Shown here in pieces: positions 25,455 to 33,681 of a DNA stretch of 64,000 nucleotides. Location of the stretch: contig JBOGOC010000097.1 of assembly GCA_050747525.1 (NCBI GenBank), positions 62,001 through 126,000 on the forward strand, in the 5' to 3' direction. Below the pieces are notes generated by a model that made no database searches, had not been told where the DNA came from, and saw only the letters and a program-made list of their open reading frames with translations. The position numbers and the translations under genes were made by a program. This stretch comes from JBOGOC01 sp050747525 (GTDB lineage: Bacteria; Acidobacteriota; Polarisedimenticolia; JACPZX01; DASXTC01). Position 1 is the first letter of the stretch; every line of letters begins with the position of its first letter.

Positions 25455-27862
25455 TCGGGACGCAGACCTCTCTCGGAGCGGCCGGCGCATTTCGTTTGAG
25501 CGTGGCTGCTTCCTTGCTGGTCGTATCCACAAGCCTGTGGATCGCGACCTATCTGCTGGCCCGGGAGAGCTCCGCTGAGCTGCGGGCGGCGGGGAACTCG
25601 GACGGCACCCGCAGCGTCATTGAAACGCTCGTGAAGCAGGAGCGGTACCTCGAAGCGTTCTCGCGGGCCGTCGCCAGGGTGAGCGGGCTCTCGGAGGCGC
25701 TCGGTCTGGACTCGCCCGCGTCGCTGGATGCCCTCGAGCAGGTCGCGGTCATCGCGCATCGGGCAGGAGACCAGAACCTCGCGGAGCTGCTCCTCGAAGT
25801 GTCGCTCGCCCGGCGGCGGGTGGTTCACGGGGAGCGGTCGCCGGAGGTCGCGGAGAGCCTGCATCATGAGGGGCTCGTGGCCCGCTTCCTCGGCCGGTAC
25901 GAGCAGGCGCGTCAGCTCCACGACCAGGCGATCCAACGGCTCGCGCCGCACCGGGCCACTCACGGCCCCCTCCTGGCCGAAGCGATTCAGGCCCAGGCGA
26001 GCTGGCTGCGCCACGTGGAACTCGACCGTGCCATCGACGGATACGCCGACGCGCTGGCCGTCCGCCTCGAGAATCCCGAAACCCCCAGGATCGCCATCGC
26101 CGACAACCTTGTGTGGCTGGGCTGGACGACGTTCCAGGCGGGACGACATGAGGAAGCGGCGCTTCACCTCGCGGAGGCCGAGCGTCTCCTGCGCGAGGCA
26201 GGACTGCACGATCACACGCTCATGGGCGTCCTCCTCTCCGTTCGCGCGGATGAGCTGGCCATCCACGGAGCGTGGGCGGCCGCCGCGCAGGCGTACGAGG
26301 CGAGCACCGCGATCTTCGAGGTAGCGCGACGCAAGCACTTCCCAGGCTTCCCGCGTCGCAAGAGCCCGCCTCACGGGTACGCCACCTACGCGCTGACTCA
26401 GCTGATGCAGGGGCGGGACGAAGAGGCGTGGACGCTCCTGCAACGTGCGCGCGGCGCGGTGACCTCGGACTTCCTTCAGCTCGCCCGCTGGCAGGAGCTT
26501 CGCCCCGACACCTGGCGGGAGATAACGGATCTGCGCAGGGCGACCCTGGCCGCCGAGGAGGATCTTCGCGACGCAGCACCGGAGGCGCAGTTGAAGTCGA
26601 TCCTGCGCCTGCTCGATCTCCGCGCGCGGACCCTGGAGCTGGAGCAAGCCTTCCTTGACGCGCACCCTCCCCGCGAGGCCCCGTCGCTCACGGCACTGCA
26701 GGCCGCGCTCGCCCCGGAGGAGGCCTTCGTCGGCTGGGTCGACTTCCGGTTGGGAAACCATCACGGGCAATCCAGAGGCCCGAGCCGGGCGGAGATCTGG
26801 GCGTACGTCATCCGGCGCGACAGCATCCGCTGGGTTCCCTTGATGCGCGCCCGAACGACGGAGGAGGCGCGGGCGACTGACGAGAGCTTCAGGAGATACA
26901 GCCATGCCCTGAGGATCGCCGCGGGCTGGCCGGAGCGGGTGGAGCCGGACGAGGAGCTGGACCGATTGCGGCGCGAGGTGGGATCGATCCTCATGGATCC
27001 GGTGCTGCCCGAGCTGCACGGGAAGAAGGTCCTGATCGTCGAGCTGTCGAACCTGGTCCCCGAGCTTCCGATCGAAGCCCTGATCCTCGCGGACGGCACG
27101 GTGGTGAAGGAGCGCTTCGCGGTCTCCTACATCCACTCGGCAGAGACCTACATGGCGATGCGCCGCACGGATCCGGATCGCAGTGACCTCCGACGGCTGC
27201 CGGCCCTCATCGTCGGAGATCCGGCCTTCGGCGCGGAGAGCCCGTATCTGCCGCTGCCGTTCTCCAGCCAGGAGATCGCGGGTATCTCCTCCCTGTTCCC
27301 GTCCGCGAGCGTCCTGCGCGGCGCCGCGGCGACCGAGGCCCGGCTGGACGAGCTGGCGCGTTCCGGCCGGCTCCGGGAGTTCGGCATCCTCCACTTCGCC
27401 ACCCATGTGGTGAGCGGGGGGCACCTGGAACGCTCGGCGGTGGTGCTGTCCCCGGAGGACGAGGGCGGATACGACGGGCTCGTCGATGCCGCCGAGATCC
27501 TGGCCGGCTGGCGTCTGCGCGCCGACGTCGTGGCCCTCAGTGGCTGCCACTCGCTCGTCGGCCGGGGCCCGGCGGACAGCGGGGAGTACCTGGGATTCAC
27601 GCAGGTTCTCCTGGCCGCTGGAGCCCGGAGCGTCCTGGCGAGCCTGTGGCGCGTCGACGACGAGGCGACCGCACACTTGATGAAGCGCTTCTACGAGAAT
27701 CTGATGGGCCAGCCTTCCACGCGCGCCTCCCGGGCGCAGGCGCTCCGCGAGGCGGGCCTCTGGCTGCGCAGGTATGTCGACGAAGAAGGCCGGAGGCCCT
27801 TCGAGCACCCGGTCTACTGGTCCGGGTTCATCGTGATCGGACCTCCCGGATCTCCGCGTTAG
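25451..27862 (+). CDS. TPR-CHAT caspase-like protease, membrane anchored
   Basis: About 803 residues. One N-terminal membrane helix (SVAASLLVVSTSLWIATYLL), then a helical region with TPR-like repeats (~60-440), then the CHAT domain (~470-800). The catalytic pair is visible: His652 in HFATHV and Cys699 in LSGCHSL, followed by GFTQVLLAAGARSVLASLWRVDDEAT and FYENL, all standard CHAT features. CHAT proteins are caspase relatives that cleave specific partners when activated; known cases include the Craspase effector TPR-CHAT and separase-like enzymes. Here it is the third gene of a sigma/anti-sigma operon, which suggests it is either the regulated product or the protease that releases the sigma factor. 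The direction of control is inference. Confidence 0.88.
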   Translation: MIGTQTSLGAAGAFRLSVAASLLVVSTSLWIATYLLARESSAELRAAGNSDGTRSVIETLVKQERYLEAFSRAVARVSGLSEALGLDSPASLDALEQVAVIAHRAGDQNLAELLLEVSLARRRVVHGERSPEVAESLHHEGLVARFLGRYEQARQLHDQAIQRLAPHRATHGPLLAEAIQAQASWLRHVELDRAIDGYADALAVRLENPETPRIAIADNLVWLGWTTFQAGRHEEAALHLAEAERLLREAGLHDHTLMGVLLSVRADELAIHGAWAAAAQAYEASTAIFEVARRKHFPGFPRRKSPPHGYATYALTQLMQGRDEEAWTLLQRARGAVTSDFLQLARWQELRPDTWREITDLRRATLAAEEDLRDAAPEAQLKSILRLLDLRARTLELEQAFLDAHPPREAPSLTALQAALAPEEAFVGWVDFRLGNHHGQSRGPSRAEIWAYVIRRDSIRWVPLMRARTTEEARATDESFRRYSHALRIAAGWPERVEPDEELDRLRREVGSILMDPVLPELHGKKVLIVELSNLVPELPIEALILADGTVVKERFAVSYIHSAETYMAMRRTDPDRSDLRRLPALIVGDPAFGAESPYLPLPFSSQEIAGISSLFPSASVLRGAAATEARLDELARSGRLREFGILHFATHVVSGGHLERSAVVLSPEDEGGYDGLVDAAEILAGWRLRADVVALSGCHSLVGRGPADSGEYLGFTQVLLAAGARSVLASLWRVDDEATAHLMKRFYENLMGQPSTRASRAQALREAGLWLRRYVDEEGRRPFEHPVYWSGFIVIGPPGSPR

Positions 27863-27934
27863 AAATCCCTCCTCCCGCCGATCAGTCAGGGAGCCGGCGT
27901 CGTGAGCCGCTCCACCTTCAGGAGGAGAGTGGTG

Positions 27935-30900
27935 ATGAACCAGACCCCTGTCGCCTTCACCCGGTCGATTCCGCTGGTCCTGATCCTTCTCGTCCTGATG
28001 CCGGGGGGGGAGGTCGAGGCGGTGTCCCCTGCACCGCCGCAAGGGGCGCCTCCGGGCTCGGGGCAGTGGCTTGCCAGCTGGGAGGGGGCGCCTGCGCCGG
28101 GAGCCTTCCGCGCCGCCGAGGGCGTGGTGTCCCTGGGTGGGCCGCATGCGACTCAGGCAGAGGTGGTCGCCGCCGTGCAGAGCCACCTCGTCGCGAATCC
28201 GCAGCTCCTCGGGGGACTGGATCCTGCACAGGAGGTCGAGGTCGCCTATTCCGCGGGGATCCGCGACATGGTCTATGTCCACTACCGTCAGCTCCTGCAG
28301 GGAGAGGGGCTGGACGTGGAAGGGACCTGGGTGCGGTTCTCGGTCAAGCGGGGGGCCGGAGGCAGCATCATTCTGGACACGGACGTGCGCGTGTACCCGT
28401 CGCTGACGTCCTTGCTTCCCTCTGCGTCGCCGCGGCCGGGCGCCGAGCTGAATCAGGCGGCCCGGGCGGCCCTTGGGATCGCCGGGGGGACCCTCCTGCG
28501 GGAGAAGTATGTCGTCCGGCACGTCGAGAGAAGGGCCGGTCAAGGCCGATGGTATCGGGTCTACGAGGCGCGCTTCGAGGAAAGCCCCTACACCGCCGTC
28601 GTCGACTCGGACACGGCCGAGGTGCTGGGCGTTCGCGACGATCGCCGTTACGCTGATCCGGCGATCCAGGTGGTCCAGGGGACGCTTCGTGGAGACGGCG
28701 TCTGGTTCGACCCGGTCACCACCGGCGAGGACCTCGACACCTTCAACCTCGCGGATCTCGCCGTGAACGCGGGCGGGCAGATCGTCTACACCGACGATCA
28801 AGGGCGCTTCATCTTCCCGACCCTCACGACACCGACCAACGTCAGCGCTCGGTTGACGGGACGCTGGGCGGATGTGTGGTCGTACTTTCTCGATGACCTG
28901 ACCGTCTTGGGAGTCGCTACGCCGGGAGTCCCTCTCGACCTGCACTTCAACCCAGCCGGCTACCACAGCTATGAGGTAGCGCAGGTGAATGGCTACCACC
29001 ACACGACTCTCGTACACGACTGGGTCAGCACGAGGCTTGGCAGCGCCCTCCCCATGCTGGACAGCTTCACCGTTCCAGTCTACGTGAACCTGCCGGGCCA
29101 ACCATGCTATGCATCCTTCAATGGCTCACTCAATTTCAATCGAGAAGGCATTCACGAGGGCAACGAGTGCATCAATACCGCCTACGACACCATCATCTAC
29201 CACGAGTACGGCCACTACGTGGACGCGTTGAGCCCCCTGGGAGAGGGAGAGGCTCTCGGAGAGGGTTTCGGGGACATGCTGGCGAGCTACGTGAGCGGCC
29301 AGCCCGAGATTGGAGAGAACCTGGACGATCAGAGTCCTTTCCTCCGGACGGCCGACAACGACTACAGGTATCCCCCTGACGGGTTCGGGGAGATACACGA
29401 AGTCGGCCAGGCCTGGGCCGGCTTCGCATGGCATCTCCGCGAGAACCTGATCGCCGGGCTCGGGTCTGTGGCCGGCCGGCAGGCCGCCGAGGATCTCGTG
29501 ATCCCGATGTTCGTCGCGGATCCTTACAGCATTCCCGATGCCGTCTGGGAGGTGGTTCTTCTGGACGATGCGGACGAGGATCTCTCGAATGGCACGCCGC
29601 ATCTCGCGGAGATCGCCGGCGCGGCGGCCCGGCACGGCCTCTTCCCCTTCCACTCCGATTCGGTGACGGTCATTTCCTATCCGGCCATGACGTCGGTCGA
29701 GGCCTCGCAAGGCACCGTCCCTGTCATCGGGACCGTGGATCCCGCCGCCGTCTATCCGGGCCTCGTGCTCCAGGACTACGAGTTGTCTTACGGCTTCGGG
29801 CGCAACCCCGGGAGCTGGATCTCGCTGGCCACCGGCACGAGCGCCGTCCGGAACGGCCTCCTGGGGACCTGGGACTTCAGCGCGCTGCCTGTCGGGCTGT
29901 ACAGCCTCAGGCTCGTTGCGCGGGCGACAAACGGCCTGCTGTTTCAGTTCGTGACGAAGGTCGGAATCGAAGCGACGATCACACCGATCACCACGGATCC
30001 GGCCTGGCAATTCAGCCCGGCGATTTCGGGCCGCAACGTCGTCTGGGAAGACCATCGCAATGGATTCGCCTTCGCGGACATCTGGCGTCACGACCTCGTC
30101 ACGGGCGCCGCGTCGAGCGTGACGACGTCCCCGGGGCGCCAGTCAAACCCGGACGTCGCAGGAAGTCTTGTCGTGTGGGAGGACTACCGCAGTGACTTTC
30201 ACGGAGACGTCTACCTCTTCGATCTGTCGACGGGCTCCGAATGGCCCCTCGCCACCGGAGCCTTGAACCAGATCGATGCCAGGGTCTCGGGGAACCGCGT
30301 GGTCCGGACGGACTACGGGAACGGGAACGCGGACGTGATTCTGTGCGAGTTCGATCCGGCGACGGGCCAGTGCCCCCAGCGCTGGTCGACGAACCATGCG
30401 GCCACCCAGGAGCTCCCCGCCGTGTCAGGGAACGTGGTCGCGTGGACGGATTATCGCAGCGGCAACGCGGACGTTCGCGCATGCACTTACAATCCCGCGA
30501 CCGGTGCGTGCGGCACTCTCTTCGCGCCGGCGGACCCGTCGATTCAGTGGTACCCGCACGTCTCGGATCCGCTCATCGTCTGGGAGGACTTCAGGAGCGA
30601 TCCCGGCTGCTTCCCGTACCCCGGTGGTCCCGTCTGCGACACGGACATCTACCTGCGTGATGGCGCAGTCCGGACCATCGCCATCTCGTCGCCGGGGCTC
30701 CAGATGGATCCGGTGGTCGACGCCGGGCGTAAGCTCGTGGTCTGGTCAGGGATGGTCGAGGACAACCTCGACATCTTCTACTGCAGGTACGATCCGGTGA
30801 GCGGGGCCTGCCCCGCGCAACAGCTCACCTTTGATCCGGGCAACCAGACGAATCCGGCCATCCATGGCGACATGATCATCTGGTCCGACGACAGAGGCGG

Positions 30901-32476
30901 GAACCTGGACATCTACTTCGTCAATCTGGGCAACGACGCGCCGGTCTTTCCGCCGGTCCCGATTCCGGTCAGCCTCGACGCCGGCGAGGCGTACAGCGTG
31001 GATCTCACGGCGACCGATCCGGACTTCGAGCCCGTGACCTACCCCGCGGCGACCCTGCCTTTCGGGGCTACGTTCGATCCGGTGACTCACGTCTTCAGCT
31101 GGACACCGACCAACTCGCAGGGCGGCACGCACAACATCACGTTCAGCGCGAGGGATGCCCATGGAGCGACGGGCTACAGACTGCTGTCCATCGTCGTCAC
31201 CGTGCTCCACAACGAGCTGGTGACCGCCGCCGGGAACCAGACGAATCCCGCCGTGACGTCCCAGTCCGACGGGAACCTGGTGGTGTTCGAGGACGACCGG
31301 TCCGGTGACATGGAGCTCTACCTCCACAACCCGACCACGGGCCGCGACATCCGGCTGACGAACCATCCCGCCGGACAACGCAGCCCGTTCCTGTACGGCA
31401 GGTCGGTTCTGTGGGAGGACAACCGTACGGGCGTGTGGAACATCTTCCAGTGTCTGTACGATCCCGTCGCTGAGACCTGCCCGCCGCAGCAGGTCAGCTT
31501 CCCGCTGGCTCCTGTCGTCAACTACATCCGGGCCGAAAAACCCGAGCGCTCCGGGGATCTCATCGTCTGGCAGGGCTATCGGAACTTCCTCAACTTCCAG
31601 TACGACATCTGGGTCAACGACACGGCGGGCGGCGGCGAGCGGGCGATCACGTTGATCGAGGGCTCACAGGAGAACCCGGCGGTCAACGGAAGCCTCATCG
31701 CGTGGCAGGACAACCGGCACGGGAACTGGGAGATCTACCTCTGCCGGTACAGCCAGGGCAACTGCCCCGAGCGTCGGATCACCACGGATCCCGGGATTCA
31801 GAGGAACCCGGTCATCTCGGGGAGCTACGTGGTCTGGGAGGACAATCGCAACGGGAACTGGGATCTGTACTACTGCCTCTACAACTTCGCGACCGGCGCC
31901 TGCCCCGCGCAGCAGCTCACCAGCCATCCGGCGGATCAGATGGCGATCACGATCAACGGCGGGGTCCGCTGGCTCTGGCAGGACAACCGCGATGGAGACT
32001 GGGACATCTTCACCTGTTACAACGACTTCGTCACCTGTCCGATCATGCGGCTGACGGATCATCCGGCCAATCAGCAGTCACCCGCCATCTCGAGGGACAG
32101 TTTCGGGGATCTCGTCGTCTGGCAGGACGATCGCGGAGGAACCTGGGATCTACGCTACGCGGACTTCTTCAACCGGGCACCGGTGATCGAACCCATCGGC
32201 ACCAAGGAGGTTCAGCCCAACGGCACGCTCTCGTTCCACGTCTTCGCGACGGATCCGGAGGGAGATCCGGTGGCCTACTCCGCCAGCGGCCTTCCGAGCG
32301 GGGCGGTCTTCTATCCGGCCAGCCAGCGATTCACCTGGACCCCGACGCCCTCGCAGCTGGGAACGCACACCGTGAAGTTCACCGCGGAGGATCCCTACTC
32401 GAGCTCGTCCTCGGTGACGATCACCATCAGGGTGCGGTACGTGAAGCCCGATCCTCGAGACCCCACGGAGATGTGA
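27935..32476 (+). CDS. Large secreted HExxH metalloprotease with TolB-like propellers and cadherin-like domains
   Basis: About 1513 residues. ATG 27935 has GGAGGAG eight bases upstream and opens a signal peptide (LVLILLVLMPGGEVEA); the GTG at 27902 is less likely. Residues ~50-220 look like a FTP/PepSY prodomain as in M36 and M4 zincins. The zinc site is HEYGH at 423-427 with Glu443 in GEGFGDML as third ligand. From ~660 onward come many WxDxRxGxxDI propeller strands (WEDHRNGFADIW, WTDYRSGNADV, WQDNRDGDWDIF), in two blocks. Each block is followed by a dystroglycan-type cadherin-like domain (FDPVTHVFSWTPTNSQGGTHNI; YPASQRFTWTPTPSQLGTHTV). It lies 72 bases after the CHAT gene and may belong to its regulon. 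The C-terminus ends without an anchor. Confidence 0.85.
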   Translation: MNQTPVAFTRSIPLVLILLVLMPGGEVEAVSPAPPQGAPPGSGQWLASWEGAPAPGAFRAAEGVVSLGGPHATQAEVVAAVQSHLVANPQLLGGLDPAQEVEVAYSAGIRDMVYVHYRQLLQGEGLDVEGTWVRFSVKRGAGGSIILDTDVRVYPSLTSLLPSASPRPGAELNQAARAALGIAGGTLLREKYVVRHVERRAGQGRWYRVYEARFEESPYTAVVDSDTAEVLGVRDDRRYADPAIQVVQGTLRGDGVWFDPVTTGEDLDTFNLADLAVNAGGQIVYTDDQGRFIFPTLTTPTNVSARLTGRWADVWSYFLDDLTVLGVATPGVPLDLHFNPAGYHSYEVAQVNGYHHTTLVHDWVSTRLGSALPMLDSFTVPVYVNLPGQPCYASFNGSLNFNREGIHEGNECINTAYDTIIYHEYGHYVDALSPLGEGEALGEGFGDMLASYVSGQPEIGENLDDQSPFLRTADNDYRYPPDGFGEIHEVGQAWAGFAWHLRENLIAGLGSVAGRQAAEDLVIPMFVADPYSIPDAVWEVVLLDDADEDLSNGTPHLAEIAGAAARHGLFPFHSDSVTVISYPAMTSVEASQGTVPVIGTVDPAAVYPGLVLQDYELSYGFGRNPGSWISLATGTSAVRNGLLGTWDFSALPVGLYSLRLVARATNGLLFQFVTKVGIEATITPITTDPAWQFSPAISGRNVVWEDHRNGFAFADIWRHDLVTGAASSVTTSPGRQSNPDVAGSLVVWEDYRSDFHGDVYLFDLSTGSEWPLATGALNQIDARVSGNRVVRTDYGNGNADVILCEFDPATGQCPQRWSTNHAATQELPAVSGNVVAWTDYRSGNADVRACTYNPATGACGTLFAPADPSIQWYPHVSDPLIVWEDFRSDPGCFPYPGGPVCDTDIYLRDGAVRTIAISSPGLQMDPVVDAGRKLVVWSGMVEDNLDIFYCRYDPVSGACPAQQLTFDPGNQTNPAIHGDMIIWSDDRGGNLDIYFVNLGNDAPVFPPVPIPVSLDAGEAYSVDLTATDPDFEPVTYPAATLPFGATFDPVTHVFSWTPTNSQGGTHNITFSARDAHGATGYRLLSIVVTVLHNELVTAAGNQTNPAVTSQSDGNLVVFEDDRSGDMELYLHNPTTGRDIRLTNHPAGQRSPFLYGRSVLWEDNRTGVWNIFQCLYDPVAETCPPQQVSFPLAPVVNYIRAEKPERSGDLIVWQGYRNFLNFQYDIWVNDTAGGGERAITLIEGSQENPAVNGSLIAWQDNRHGNWEIYLCRYSQGNCPERRITTDPGIQRNPVISGSYVVWEDNRNGNWDLYYCLYNFATGACPAQQLTSHPADQMAITINGGVRWLWQDNRDGDWDIFTCYNDFVTCPIMRLTDHPANQQSPAISRDSFGDLVVWQDDRGGTWDLRYADFFNRAPVIEPIGTKEVQPNGTLSFHVFATDPEGDPVAYSASGLPSGAVFYPASQRFTWTPTPSQLGTHTVKFTAEDPYSSSSSVTITIRVRYVKPDPRDPTEM

Positions 32477-32569
32477 AGCGCCGTCCCCACGGGTCGCATG
32501 CGAGAGCCACCCATGGTTTGCGTGGTGCCAGGGGAGGGAATTCAGGCCGTGGCAACGGGACGCGGGAGC

Positions 32570-32639
32570 CGTCGGCAAGCAGTCCCGTCTCCCAATCGAT
32601 CAGGTTGCCGTAGCAATCGAAGCTCAACACCTGGTAGCC
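32570..32639 (-). pseudogene. N-terminal fragment of a type II haloacid dehalogenase
   Basis: The minus strand reads YQVLSFDCYGNLIDWETGLLA, the opening strand and first helix of HAD-family haloacid dehalogenases (catalytic Asp in the FDxYGT motif, here FDCYGN). After about 24 codons the frame becomes unrelated proline/arginine-rich sequence. Upstream it abuts the RlpA gene on the other strand. The remaining ~190 residues of the enzyme are missing. Confidence 0.5.
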
Positions 32640-32648
32640 TTGGCGGCC

Positions 32649-33065
32649 GTGAAGACCCTCTCGAGCTTGATCCTGCTCTGTGCGCTGGCGCTCCTGACGG
32701 CCGGCTGTGCGAAGGGACCCAAGGTGAAACCCTCGCCGAAAGCCGCTCTCGAGGTGCGCGAGGGGCTTGCCTCCTACTACGGGCAGCGTTTCCACGGCAA
32801 GCTCACCGCCAGCGGTGCTCGATTCGACATGCATGAGCTCGTGGCGGCTCATCCAAGCTACCCGTTCGAAACCATCGTCCGCGTCACCAATCTCCGCAAC
32901 GCTCGCTCGGTCCAGGTGCGCATCCTCGACCGGGGACCCTCCCAGCGTGCGCGGGCGGACGGCGTCGTGATCGATCTGTCGTACGGCGCCGCTCGGGCCC
33001 TTGGCTTTGTCGAGGAGGGCCGCACCCGCGTTCGGCTCGAAGTGCTGCGCTGGGGGAAAAAATGA
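32649..33065 (+). CDS. rlpA: RlpA-like lipoprotein
   Basis: About 138 residues from GTG 32649 (a TTG at 32640 is also in frame; no strong ribosome site precedes either). The signal ends in the lipobox LLTAGC. The rest is a single double-psi beta-barrel of RlpA: GLASYYGQRFHGKLTASGARFD, then ETIVRVTNLRNARSVQVRILDRGP with the catalytic-type aspartate, and VIDLSYGAARALGF. RlpA proteins are septal peptidoglycan lytic transglycosylases; this one lacks the C-terminal SPOR domain, so septal targeting is doubtful. The 5' end adjoins a HAD remnant. Confidence 0.88.
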   Translation: MKTLSSLILLCALALLTAGCAKGPKVKPSPKAALEVREGLASYYGQRFHGKLTASGARFDMHELVAAHPSYPFETIVRVTNLRNARSVQVRILDRGPSQRARADGVVIDLSYGAARALGFVEEGRTRVRLEVLRWGKK

Positions 33066-33206
33066 CGCGGCTTCGCGCTACGGGCAGGGGGTGCAAAGTT
33101 CACCATGACCTCCTTCAGCGAGATGACCGCTCCGAGGAAGGCCCTCCAAAGGCTGGATCGGCTCGTGGACGCCGGCCTCCATGATCGCCACCAGGCAATG
33201 GCCAGA

Positions 33207-33305
33207 TCAGTTGACGCACCCCGACACGCTACCCGTGGGGCCGCAGTTGTCCGGTGTGTTGTCAGCCACCGTGCTGCCCGCGAGGTTCACTATTCCCAGC
33301 CTGGA
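33207..33305 (-). pseudogene. C-terminal remnant of a parallel beta-helix (choice-of-anchor Q) protein
   Basis: The minus-strand frame ends LGIVNLAGSTVADNTPDNCGPTGSVSGCVN and stops at 33207. 'L.l.nstv..NtpdnCgg.G' is the last turn plus cysteine cap of right-handed beta-helix repeat proteins with a choice-of-anchor Q domain. Upstream the frame is unrelated. The stretch 33306-33681 shows no other recognisable gene; neither does 33066-33206, apart from a short open frame from 33105 that looks unnatural after ~25 codons. Confidence 0.45.
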
Positions 33306-33681
33306 GTGTCTCGGTCTCCCGTCACGTGCACCGCCGATCAACCGCCTGTGCTCGCAGGCCTCCTGCCGGCCGATCCCTGTCCTCCGTCGTCGGACGCCGG
33401 TTGCGGCAGCCTCGCGCTCGCTGGGGTGGCGACAGCTTGAAATCCCCCGGCACCGGGACGAGAATGAGCGCAAGGGGTGAGGGCCGTGAGCCAAGACATA
33501 ATGGCCACTTCCCGGACGCTGGACCGGAACCAGGTTCAGACCGACCGCGTCCGCTCACCGGCGGCTGCGTGCCGTTGACGGGGCTCAATCGACCGCTCAC
33601 CGCCAATCGGCTTGCCCGGAGGCCGCAGATGGGGTATCGGGATAGCCTGAGATGACTGGCGGGCGGGATCGCGAATCAGCC

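Noticed and set aside
25208..29101. A 1297-codon open frame on the minus strand, antisense to the anti-sigma, CHAT and metalloprotease genes
   Set aside because: Arginine-, glycine- and proline-rich translation with no recognisable motif; such frames arise from the third-position G/C bias of the sense genes, which have clear domains and catalytic residues.
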